From Limanda limanda (taxonomy: Eukaryota > Chordata > Actinopteri > Pleuronectiformes > Pleuronectidae): a DNA stretch of 64,000 nucleotides. Made by a program: the position numbers and the translations under genes. Numbering within the stretch: position 1 is the stretch's first letter; each line of letters starts with the position of its first letter. The stretch lies in contig NC_083646.1 in NCBI RefSeq assembly GCF_963576545.1, positions 15,541,238 to 15,605,237 of the forward strand, in the 5' to 3' direction. Below are positions 24,145 to 36,964 of the stretch, one piece after another. The notes beneath the pieces are model-generated. The model was not told the DNA's origin. It saw nothing but the letters and a program-made list of their open reading frames with translations, and did not search any database.

Positions 24145-24411
24145 ACCACTTTCTTCCTGTGCTGGGCGCCGTATCACATCATGGCTCTAATCGAGATGGT
24201 TAATCACACGGCGATCCACTCGAGTGAAACATTGGACCACGTCATCACTTTCAGTGTCCCCATAGCAACCAGCCTGGCCTTTCTCAACAGCTGCTTGAAC
24301 AAACTGCTGTATGTGTTCATGGGCCAAGATTTCAAGGAAAAGGTCCGCAAGTCCATCCTGAACGTGTTGGAGACGGCCTTCCAGGAGGAAGTGTCTCGCT
24401 CATATACATAA
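24145..24411 (+). pseudogene. cmklr1-like: A-type CMKLR1-like receptor, short 3' fragment (module 3)
   Basis: Begins in TM6 (TTFFLCWAPYH) directly after spacer-U sequence (GTCAAATTGAATGA). The TM7 NP motif is changed to NK (SCLNKLLYVF) and a TAC-to-TAA change ends the tail early at RSYT. Beyond the stop the rest of the A-type tail is still readable, and its original stop codon is lost (GAGGTAAAAGG in place of GAGGTGTAAGG). Non-functional. Confidence 0.9.
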
Positions 24412-24479
24412 ACAAACTCAATGGTGACCAGTCACAGTAAAGAGAATACCGTGTCTGATGCTGAGGTAAAAGGTTTCCC

Positions 24480-27085
<2,606 letters not shown>

Positions 27086-27089
27086 GAAG

Positions 27090-27170
27090 TTTATATTGAC
27101 CTGTCAGAGTTTGATCGGGGAGACTTCTGCTGCAGATTCATCCTCAACAGACCTCAGGACTGAGAGAAAG
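27090..27170 (+). promoter_or_regulatory. Core promoter and exon 1 of B-type copy 2, with an upstream deletion
   Basis: TTTATATT at 27090-27097 and presumed exon 1 ending AGAGAAAG at 27170. Compared with 19912 and 38706, the sequence goes from GGGAGGA straight to ACACTGGGAAG, so about 57 bases holding the CCACTTGTGGTTCCTCCTC block are missing. The TATA box and donor are intact. Confidence 0.6.
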
Positions 27171-27505
27171 GTACGTTACACACTTGCCAGTTCGCAGGAG
27201 CTTAAGTTGTGAAAAGGAACTATCACAACCAATTTATTAGACCAAGACCAAAATCTAACGTTGCATTTGAATAATAAAGCATTCTTTATTTTTGAATTTT
27301 GTATGCCTTTCTGGCTTGACAACTACTTCGAAAAAAGATTTGTTTGCATATACATTTATGTATATAAAGACTGCTGTATGTATCTGTATGTAAATGTGGG
27401 GAATTAATATCTTTATGGAGACCAAAAAATATATAACATTTTGTGGTGACGACATGTTTCTAGTTGGGTAAAAGGTAGAGTAAGTCTCCAGGAAACAAAT
27501 GTAAG

Positions 27506-27674
<169 letters not shown>

Positions 27675-28196
27675 CGTGCGTGCCTGTGTGTCAGGCTGTC
27701 AGGAAGATTATAGAAGGATCCAGGTTATCAAGTTTGACCCTTACCTTTTTCTCATGTTGTTCTCTGCATCAAAAAGGAATCTTTATATGCAATTATCTGT
27801 TCAAATTCGACAGAGGTGTTATTTAAGTATAATGAAGTTGATTTTTACATTGTTTTATTATCTGTGGTTCTGTTTTTTTATTTTAAAGTTCTGTTGATAT
27901 GATGTTGAATTCACTCAGGAAGAACTGGCGGGCAGTTTATATTTGGTGGGAATCTTCCAGAGACAAACATTTTGTTTTCTTTCTTTTCTTGCGTGTGGAA
28001 GTTGGTGTCAGCATCCTCCCCAGGCCTTTTAGAGGAACTGACATAAGTGAAGCCTTTTTTTTGTGGAATGAATGTCCTGATCTTGAGTTCCAGTTTTCAA
28101 ATGAGGTACATTTTAATCTCATGTATTAATTATGGATTGTTATTGAACTCTAGGTTAACCTTTAAATGTTTTGTTTATGATTCAGGTTCAAAGGCA

Positions 28197-29333
28197 ATGA
28201 TGGAGCTCATGACTGCTACCCCTTTCTACGCCATGAACACATCAAACATCACTGGAAGAAACAGCTCCTTGGACGTAGAATATGTAGAGTATGACTACAA
28301 GGACGAGCACGCCAAGCTGAGAAAGTCCCTCAAAATCATGACTCTCATTATTTTCTGCCTGGTCTTTGTTCTCGGTGTGTTGGGGAATGGAGTGGTTATC
28401 TGGGTGACCGTGTTCAAGATGAAGAAAACAATTAACACCGTTTGGTTCCTCAATCTCGCTGTGGCCGACTTCCTCTTCACGGGGTTCCTGCCCCTGGGTG
28501 TGACGTACATGGCTCTGGGTAACCACTGGCCTTTTGGCAACTTTATGTGCAGACTCAATGCCCTTGTACTATCCTTGAACATGTTCGCCAGCATCTACAT
28601 CCTGGTGGTGATCAGTGTGGACAGATGTGTGTCTGTGGTGTGGCCCGTCTGGGCCCAGAACCACCGAAGTGTACGCAAAGCGTCCTGTGTGAGTCTGGGT
28701 GTTTGGATACTGGCTCTGATTCTCAGCGCTCCATTCTTCATCTTCAGGGACACTGTGTCAGACCCTTACAATGAAGACACCATCTACTGCTTCAACAACT
28801 TTACCCTTTCTGACGACTATGAAACACCATCAGTGAAACAGCTGGGAGATTTTCGATATCAGACCATGACCATCACCCGCTTCCTCCTGGGATTCGTCGT
28901 CCCCTTCACCGTCATCGTCTCCTGTTATTCTGTGATCATCCATCGTCTCAGGAGGAACCGCACCCTGGCCAGCCAATCGAGTCGCCCCTTCAAGATCATC
29001 GCTGCCATCATCACCACTTTCTTCCTGTGCTGGGCGCCGTTTTACAGCATGACTGTAATCCAGCTGGTTTATTTCACTGCGATCAGCCGGAGTGAAACCT
29101 TGGGCCACGTCATCACTATCGGTGATCCTATAGCAACCAGCCTGGCCTTTCTCAATAGCTGCCTGAACCCACTGCTGTATGTGTTCATGGGCAAAGATCT
29201 CAAGGAAAAAGTCTGCAAGTCCATCCTGAACCTGTTGGAGACGGCCTTCCAGGAGGAAGAGACACACTCTTCCACTAACACAAAGTCAACAGACAGAGAC
29301 AAGCAAGCTAGTAATATCGACGAAGCAGAATAA
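28197..29333 (+). CDS. cmklr1-like: Chemerin-receptor-like GPCR, type B copy 2 (intact)
   Basis: 378 residues, one coding exon; the ATG is 11 bases after the acceptor at 28183-28185, and the open frame upstream of it is intronic. All class A landmarks are kept (GNGVV, LAVAD, disulfide cysteines, DRC, NPLLYVF). The N-terminus reads VEYVEYDYKDEH, with three tyrosines among acidic residues, the context for tyrosine sulfation known in chemoattractant receptors. ICL1 has TVFKMKK where the others have TGFKMKK, and helix 8 has KVCKSIL where the others have KVRKSIL, adding a possible palmitoylated cysteine. ECL3 reads VYFTAISRSETLGH. Its promoter is partly deleted, so expression may differ. Function as for the other copies; ligand unknown. 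Confidence 0.93.
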   Translation: MMELMTATPFYAMNTSNITGRNSSLDVEYVEYDYKDEHAKLRKSLKIMTLIIFCLVFVLGVLGNGVVIWVTVFKMKKTINTVWFLNLAVADFLFTGFLPLGVTYMALGNHWPFGNFMCRLNALVLSLNMFASIYILVVISVDRCVSVVWPVWAQNHRSVRKASCVSLGVWILALILSAPFFIFRDTVSDPYNEDTIYCFNNFTLSDDYETPSVKQLGDFRYQTMTITRFLLGFVVPFTVIVSCYSVIIHRLRRNRTLASQSSRPFKIIAAIITTFFLCWAPFYSMTVIQLVYFTAISRSETLGHVITIGDPIATSLAFLNSCLNPLLYVFMGKDLKEKVCKSILNLLETAFQEEETHSSTNTKSTDRDKQASNIDEAE

Positions 29334-30760
29334 TGTATAAATTCTGCTGGAGAAAGCATGTTCATCTTTACAGAAAATAGGATCTTATCACCAAAACTTC
29401 TTGAATTTCGAAAAGTCTCCCAGAAGCCATTGCAAAATATGTTTTACATAAATTTTCTGGTAGAAAAACTGCAAGAGAAGGGTGCTTAGTTTCTTCATCT
29501 ATCAAATGCACGGCAAATTCTGATGCATCCTGTGACAAATTTTGAAAAATAGAGAATGATGTTTGTTGTTTATGGGTCATCATTTTGAATATGTTAATAA
29601 CGTTATGGTTAAGCTGGCATATAAATCTCCAGTGTCAAATAGTGCTTTGAACAAACATGCAACAGTGTTTGTATGTGTGTGTGTGTGAAAGAGAGATATT
29701 TGTTTATCAGCTTAAGAACTGATTCCTGAGAGACTAACAAAGAAATAGTTTACGTTACCATTAGATTATCATGAATAAAGTTGCAGCTGTATTGTAAACT
29801 TGCATAGAACAGCTTCATTTGATCTTTAACTCATTGGCTGTTGTTCTGGGGGATTTCGGGATGTCTTTTTTTGTCTTTTGATGATGATGATGATGGCTGT
29901 TATTTTGATACTTTTTTGTCACCACCATTATTTCCATAATCAGAATATCATCAGGACTTGACCACCTTTTCTCTCTAAATGTTCATCTCATTATCACCTT
30001 TTAATATCACATTGCACTGTGACCAATATGTTATGCTATATAAGGCTGCAAATCACTTATTATAAGTAGCTTTTATCATGATATACAATAATTGAATGTC
30101 TTTTTACAGAGGAAAAATACTTTAGTAGAATTGTTTGCACATCAGGGCAAATTTAGCTTAGTATTAAAATTCATTTCAAATGTTTGGACTCTTTGATTGC
30201 TTCAATATTCTCCTGTGAGCCTAATAAAGACATATGTTTCTGACTACGACTTTGTCATTTTGTGAGTGTCTACAACCTCATCCTGAGAACATGTATGCTG
30301 TGTAAAATCTTTTTGATCTAGTGTCAACACTTCAATGTACAAGACACAGGGTAATCCCTCTGGTGTTAAAATTCTTTTGAAAAACTCTCTTCATAACATT
30401 TACTGTGCGGCAGAGGGAGCCATTGTGCACAACATCCAGTAATTTGATCAGGTAGGATAATTACCTGGAGGAGAAAATAAAGAATATCTTCAGTATGTTC
30501 ATTTTTTTTATTCCTGTAATGTACTCCCGTGTTTAAATTCAAGTCCTGAAATGATTTTGAAGGTTAAGGGAAATAACCTCTGGTTTAGAGACTTTTTTAC
30601 AGCATATTGCTGTGATGATTGAGAACTATTATTAAGTTGTGCCAGTAGTATTCAGGAAAACATCTGTACTCACATAAAGAACTGTGGAACAACCTTCCTC
30701 AGGAGATCCATCGGGCTAACTTCTCTTTTTAATCTATTTTATCTATTCTATTCCAATTTA
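29334..30760. other. 3' UTR and downstream segment of B-type copy 2
   Basis: Conserved B-type 3' sequence with AATAAA at 30223-30228. Unlike modules 1 and 2, it lacks the (AAGAAC)n tract and the zinc-finger promoter fragment; at about 30740-30775 it passes directly into spacer U (AAACCGTTATACACATAAAC), so this join has a different, deleted structure. Confidence 0.65.
30223..30228 (+). terminator. Poly(A) signal of B-type copy 2
   Basis: AATAAA in the block shared by all B-type genes. Confidence 0.65.
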
Positions 30761-31000
30761 TTCTCTGTATAAACCGTTATACACATAAACACACACATGC
30801 AGTCAAACTGAATGACATGTACAGTGCCATTCATTATCGAGTATTTTTTTTTAGCTGCACCATGACAGCTATAAGGGATGCACTGGGCCTGTTTCTCTGA
30901 AACACTGATTTCAGATTAGGTATTACATTAGTTTTTAGCTAACTTTGTGCAACACAAACACGACAGAGATTTTGTAACATGTGGTTGATGTAAGGGAACA

Positions 31001-31394
31001 CGCTTCCTCCTGGGCTCCATCGTCCTGTTCACCGTCATCATCTCCTGCTATGCCGTCATCATCCATCGTCTCAGGAGGAACCGCACCCTGGCCAGCCAAT
31101 CGAGTCGCCCCTTCAAGATCATCGCTGCCGTCATCACCACTTTCTTCCTGTGCTGGGCATCATTTTACAGCATGACTGTAATCCAGCTGGTTTATTACAC
31201 TGCGATCCACTCGAGTGAAACATTGGACCACGTCATCACTATCGTGTCTCCATAGCAACCAGCCTGGCCTTTCTCAACAGCTGCCTGAACCCACTGCTGT
31301 ATGTGTTCATGGGCCAAGATTTCAAGGAAAAGGTCCGCAAGTCCATCCTGAACGTGTTGGAGACGGCCTTCCAGGAGGAAGTGTCTCGCTCATA
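31001..31394 (+). pseudogene. cmklr1-like: A/B chimeric receptor 3' fragment, cut by a transposon (module 4)
   Basis: Starts in TM5 at the same breakpoint as 16701 (GTAAGGGAAC before CGCTTCCTC). TM6 is B-like (FFLCW then SFYSMTVIQLV), while ECL3 (HSSETLDH) and the tail (EEVSRS) are A-like. A one-base loss near 31244 (CTATCGTGTC versus CTATCGGTGTC) shifts the frame in TM7. A Tc1-like element is inserted in the tail at 31395 and the expected rest of the tail does not follow it. Non-functional. Confidence 0.88.
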
Positions 31395-32964
31395 CACCGC
31401 GTTCCACATTATTATGCAAATCGGATTTAAGGGTCATAAACATTCATTTTTTAGTTTTTGAATTAAACTCATGGATGGTATTGTGTCTCAGGGCTATTTG
31501 GATGATTGAAATCAATCTCAGACACCTGTGATAATTAGTTTGCCAGGTGAGCCCAATCAAAGGAAAACTACTTAAGAAGGATGTTCCACATTATTAAGCA
31601 AGCTACATGTTTCAGGCAAAATGGGGAAGAAAAAGGATCTCTCTCCTGCTGAAAAGCAGCAAATAGTGCAATACCTTGGTCAAGGTATCACAACATTGGA
31701 TATTTCCAGAAGAATTGCTCGTGATCATCGGACGGTGAAGAAATTTGTCACTGATTCACAGGACAAGCGAGTTCGTTCAGACAAAGGCAAAATCAGGAAG
31801 ATTTCTGCCAAACAAATGCGTAGGGTTAAGAGAGCAGCCACTAAAATGCCATTGAATAGCAGCAAACAGGTGTTTGAAGCCGCTGGTGCCTCTGGAGTCC
31901 CGCTAACTTCAAGATGTAGGATGCTCAAGAGGTTTGCAAGTGTCCGTAAACCTGTTATCCGGCCACCCCTAAACCAAGCTCACAAGCAAAAAAGGTTGCA
32001 GTGGGCTCAGGACTACATGAAGACTAACTTCCAAACTGTGCTGTTTACGGATGAGTGCCGTGCAACCCTTGATGGTCCTGATGGATGGAGTAGAGGATGG
32101 TTGGTGAATGGCCACCATGTCCCAACAAGGCTGAGACGTCAACAAGGAGGTGGCGGAGTCATGTTTTGGGCTGGAATCATGGGGAGAGAGCTGGTCGGCC
32201 CCTTCAGGGTCCCTGACGGTGTGAAAATGAACTCGGCAAAGTACGTAGAGTTTCTGACTGACCACTTTCTTCCGTGGTACAAAAAGAAGAACCGTGCAAA
32301 ATCGTATTCATGCATGACAATGCACCATCTCATGCTGCAAAGAATACCTCTGGGGCATTGGCTGCTATGGGCATAAAAGGAGAGAAACTCATGGTGTGGC
32401 CCCCATCTTCCCCTGACCTTAACCCTATTGAGAACCTTTGGAGCATCGTCAAGCAAAATATCTATGTGGGTGGAAGGCAGTTCACATCCAAGCAGGTGCT
32501 CTGGGAGGCTATTATGGCATCCTGCAAAGGCATTAAATCAGAAACTATCAAAAAACTCACAAGTTCAATGGATGCAAGAATTGTGAAGGTGATATCAAAG
32601 AAGGGGTCCTATGTTAACATGTAACTTGACCTGTTAAGATGTTTTTGATTAAAACTTTTTTTGATTTCAGTAAATATGACCTCTTAATGCTGCAAATTCA
32701 ACAAATGACAATTTTTAGTTATTTACAACCTATAAAATAGCTTGAAACTCTGAAACTCAGAAACTCTGCATAATAATTTGGAACACTGCATTTTGAGTTT
32801 TTTATTTTTAAAAAAAATACTGTTATCATTTGGAGGTTTGTTCAATAAAATTTGAATTATACGCTTAACAGTTGATGACTTGAAAATTATACTGACTGGC
32901 TGTGCATTACTATTTAGGAAAATCTGAGAAAAGTGTAATTTGCATAATAATGTGGAACGCGGTG
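31395..32964 (+). mobile_element. Tc1/mariner-type DNA transposon with IR/DR ends
   Basis: A 1570-base element flanked by TA on both sides (31393-31394 and 32965-32966). The outer inverted repeats, 31395-31421 and 32938-32964, begin CACCGCGTTCC and match over 27 of 27 bases by hand. A related inner pair lies at about 31583-31601 (GTTCCACATTATTAAGCAA) and 32767-32785, giving two repeats per end about 180 bases apart, the IR/DR layout known from Sleeping Beauty-like elements. It encodes a transposase broken by a frameshift. It interrupts an A-type receptor remnant. Confidence 0.93.
31621..32624 (+). pseudogene. Tc1/mariner transposase, one frameshift
   Basis: DNA cut-and-paste transposase of about 333 codons. 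The first frame starts at ATG 31621 (MGKKKDLSPAEKQQIVQYLG) with an N-terminal helix-turn-helix region, then FTDEC with the first catalytic Asp and GGVMFWAGIMG. The reading frame shifts at about 32280-32300, and the second frame continues with MHDNAPSH (second Asp) and SPDLNPIENLW (catalytic Glu), ending at TAA 32624. I count 37 residues between the second Asp and the Glu, so a DD37E-type signature rather than the DD34E of classical Tc1. Apart from the shift I see no stop codon, and the terminal repeats are perfect, so inactivation looks recent. Not functional as read. Confidence 0.88.
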
Positions 32965-33016
32965 TATACATGTGATTTTCAGTTTTAGTGAAGAGGAACA
33001 GAGACAAGCATACACC

Positions 33017-33079
33017 CCCCCCACACACACACACACACACACACGCACATAGCCCACGCACACACACACAAGCACACAG

Positions 33080-33170
<91 letters not shown>

Positions 33171-33175
33171 ACACA
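33017..33175. repeat. (CA)n microsatellite
   Basis: Long AC tract with CCCACG and AGCC interruptions in its first third. Open frames across it are artefacts. Confidence 0.95.
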
Positions 33176-33179
33176 GTCT

Positions 33180-33650
33180 CCCATGACAGACCCTGCAGTC
33201 AGTATCTCATTATTATGAGATAGTATGAGATCATAACATCAGTCCTGTAGGTGTCCTAATAACTTGTGATCAGTGCTGGTGTTTATTGTTAAAGTGTAAA
33301 GTGAGCGGGGGACAGAGGGAAGTGAGACTTTTAATGAGCGTCTGTTCTGATCCTGGAGCAGCGCTGGTTATAATGATTCAGCGGCAGCACATCAGCCTCA
33401 GCTTCCCTGCTCTGTGGTGCCCCGCCCACAACCCGTATCTCATAATAATGACTTAGTATCTCATTATTATGAGATACCCAGATGTACATTGTCCTAAACT
33501 TTCTCGGGATATCGCAAAAGTCCTTTTGCTGTTCTCATTTTCCCCCTGTGTCCCCTGGGGGGCTCCGTAATAAACACACTCTGACCACCTTGAGCTTTTA
33601 TTTTGTTACTTCCTTCTACCGGCATTTGAATTTGCATATATGTTAAATAT
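33180..33650. other. Insert sequence with ATCTCATTATTATGAGAT palindromes
   Basis: Not present in the other modules. The palindromic motif ATCTCATTATTATGAGAT occurs at about 33205 and again at about 33450-33475. Origin unknown; probably a remnant of a mobile element. No gene seen. Confidence 0.5.
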
Positions 33651-33654
33651 TTAG

Positions 33655-33975
33655 TTTCACCCGAAACATTTAGATTTAACATTTAGATTGAGATTTAACA
33701 TTTAGATTTAACATTTAGATTTAACATTTAGATTTAGATTCAGATTTAGCATTTAGATTTAACATTTAGATTTAACATTTAGATTTAACATTTAGATTTA
33801 AATTTATATTTAACAATTAGATTTATATTTAACATTTAGATTTAACATTTAGATTCAATATTTAGATTAAACATTTAGATTTCACATTTAGATTTAGATT
33901 TAAATTTAACATTTAGATTTAGCATTTAGATTTAACATTTAAGTGTAACATTTAACATTTGGATTTAAATATTTA
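33655..33975. repeat. AT-rich minisatellite, unit about 13 bases
   Basis: Roughly 20 imperfect copies of AACATTTAGATTT with single-base drift and some shortened units. Confidence 0.9.
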
Positions 33976-34174
33976 AAATATCTCTAAGTTGACAAATATT
34001 GTTGTAAATGTGCAAAAAAGTGACTCAAAAATTCACACCAGTTTTTTAAACATGGTTTGAAGCTAAATGTGACAAAATGTTGCTGTTATTTTCAGCGTGA
34101 GCAGCTTTACAAACGGCACCCCATAACCCACAGGCGGCTGAGGCAGGTAGGCCAGTAGGCTAATGAGTTTCAGG

Positions 34175-34936
34175 CAGTGTTGTGCATGAACGCGTTCAAA
34201 AGAATTTTTAATGAGAACGTTGAACTGAACGCAACTTAATGACAAATAATGAATTTGAACGGTGAACACGTTCACATTATCTGAAGTCTAGCTAAAACGT
34301 TGCGTAATGTTTTCCTTCTCCTGAGGAGAGACGCTGTCTAAAACGAATGCTTGCACCATGTCGTTGTGATTGTTGTTGTGTCTTTTTGAAATGAAATGCG
34401 GTCTTACAGGACAAAATACCTTCTGAAAGTTGCAATTCCGTTTTTCAACTTTCTTTTTTCGGGGGAGGGGGGGGCAGGAGTGAAGCTTGCATAGAGTGCA
34501 GCGCAGTGATTCTCTGTAAAGTGCGCCCCACCGAACAAATTGCTCTTTCGCCGTAGCCAGGGGTCGGCAACCCACGGCTCTGCAGCCCCTCCGCAGTGGA
34601 TCCCTGTGCAGTGTTGTGCATGTCGCGCATATTTTTCGCGAACAGTGAACTTTACGATCAGTTTTCATATGTTGAACGTGCACGTTAGGGAACGTCATCC
34701 ACTCTATGCAGCATCTACCACTGCGGTGAGAATTGCCTTGTACCCTGAACTATGTTTTTTTACTCAGTAACGGATGTAATTTTCAATGTAGCGAAGTACA
34801 ATACTTCGGTTAAAATCTACTTAAGTAAAAGTAAAATTACCCATTTCAAAAACTACTCAAAAAATTACAAAGTACACTAAAAAATTACTCAATTACAGTA
34901 ACGTGAGTAAATGTTAGTCGTTACTTTACACCCCTG
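34175..34936. mobile_element. Non-autonomous hAT-like element
   Basis: Runs from CAGTGTTGTGCATGAACGCG to GTTACTTTACACCCCTG. Its body is repeated in inverted orientation at about 47227-47955 (shared GGATCCACTGCGGAGGGGCTG and reverse complement), so it is a dispersed repeat. The right end abuts the A-type 3' sequence (TGCCCATGATAGGG). I do not find a matching 8-base target duplication, so the ends are tentative. No transposase. Confidence 0.6.
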
Positions 34937-35479
34937 TGCCCATGATAGGGATAAACAAATACTCTAACTGGGTATAACATATATAACTGTATATAACAAT
35001 AAAAAAAAAAAAAGTGAATTCAATGAACCTCAAGACAACCTGTATATATATATATGATGTGAGATTGAAATATTCCTTATTATTTGATTGATATTTGTTT
35101 TATGATTTGCTAGCGGTCAGGTCTAAAGCAGAAAGCTGTCTCCTTATGAAGCTGGCACGTGGTGATACTGAACAACAGTTTGTGTGATGCTTTAGTGGGC
35201 TGCTGTATTTTGAAATTATGGAAAGGCGAAATGTTTCAAGGGACAATAAAGTTTATTTATGTAAAATAAGTCACATAATCAGAGGGAAGTGAATGCTTTC
35301 TTGAAAAATCTAAGACACAACAGGGAGAAAAATGCACACATATGACCGTTATACACATAAACACACACAGGTAGTCAAACTAAATGACATGTACAGCGCC
35401 ATTCATTATACAGTACTTTTGTTAGCTGCACCATGACAGCTATAAGGGATGCACTGGGCCACTTTATCGGAAACACTAA

Positions 35480-36454
35480 AGGCCAATTTATGCTTGTCCG
35501 TCTTTTCTAAAACTGACAGATAAGACCGCCCTATCCGTCGTGGAACGCCCTCTCCGAGCGCCTCGGACAGCTTTTCGTGCACCTCTGATTTTCTAACTGT
35601 CCGTCTTTATTTCGGAGACCCCACGGACAGCCCTTGGCTGTGATTGGTCCGCGAACGACATCATTTCCCTACGGCGTCATTTCCAGATTTCACATTTCCG
35701 GACCTCAAACTTCCTGCTTGACAATAAACCCAAACACAACTATGATTTTACGATTAATGTGACGTGTGTGTTAAGCCAGCGGAGTTGTCCGGCTGACGGT
35801 GGCTCGTTAGAGCACTGACGGCATGTGTGCACGGTCACATACGGTTATAACAAGCTTTTAAAACGGCGCTAGCATGCTAGGCTAGCGGGCTAGCCACCAT
35901 GCTAACTGCGGTGGTAACAGTGCAAAAACCCGCCGTCACGACTTTAATTCCACTTCTATCATGACACTGTTTCTATAATACCGCCAGGTTAGAAGCAAAC
36001 ACTGGGTAGTAGTTAGTATCGGGAGTCCCTGCTGACTGTGTGTGGAAGCTGGGGGGAAGCTACTGCTAGCTAGCTCCGTCTAGCTTCAAGCTACACGGAG
36101 CTTCAAGCTGTGGAATCAGCAACACAGTTCGGAAACAAGACCGGGGAACCGCTGCGCTAAGAAACGATTACATCAGCATTTTGACCCGCTGGGTGTCACT
36201 TTATTTAGTTCTGTTAGTTGCCATGGCTCAGTGTGTGGGAGACAAGCCGACAGAGGTAAACAAACACACGTGGACTTGTTCTTCCCAGGAAAGGGGGTAG
36301 GCTTCTCTGAGCTCGTCTTCCGTTGCGCCACCTATGGGTTTGGCGGTGAATTGTTTTCAACGTACAGTGGTCGGAGAAGTAAAAATCAAAAAGACTCTCC
36401 GCTCTCCGTGCAACCCTCTCCGAGAAACGGATAGGTAGAAGCATAATGGAGCCT
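35480..36454. mobile_element. Non-autonomous PIF/Harbinger-like element
   Basis: 975 bases inserted into spacer U. Ends AGGCCAATTTATGCTT and AAGCATAATGGAGCCT form an imperfect inverted repeat, flanked by TAA at 35477-35479 and 36455-36457. The uninterrupted site exists in the sister spacer at 9525-9535 (AACACTAATTTCAG), confirming insertion and the 3-base TAA duplication typical of PIF/Harbinger. GC content is higher than the host spacer. No transposase or Myb-like gene is readable. Confidence 0.9.
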
Positions 36455-36871
36455 TAACTTCAGAATAGGTATTACATTAGTTTATTGCTAAATTTGTGCA
36501 ACACAAACATGACGGAGATGTTGTAACATGTGGTTGATGTAAGGGAACATTGTGTTTCTCATCTGTCTCCTAATTCCAGTTGTTGATTTTGATGTCTTCA
36601 TCTGTCTGTTGCATCAAAGACAGCAAGCAATGAAACTAAGAGTTTATAAGCCATGATCAGAGACTCTTTTATCATTAAATACGCTGTCACACGACCTACA
36701 AAACATACTAATAAGGGACGTATGGAACAGATTTAACTGAAAATAGCATCTACAGTGTTAAATAGTGTTGGCCCATCACTGAGGATTATACAATGTTCAT
36801 TTCCTAACTTTCCCCTGGTACCCAACCCACTGACGCCACTTCTTGTGTACATGATCAAATACATTGACAGT

Positions 36872-36894
36872 GTGTATGTGTGTGCATGTGTGTG

Positions 36895-36952
<58 letters not shown>

Positions 36953-36964
36953 TGTGTGTGTGTG
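36872..36964. repeat. (GT)n microsatellite in spacer U, module 4
   Basis: About 45 TG units with CATG and TATG breaks. Confidence 0.9.
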
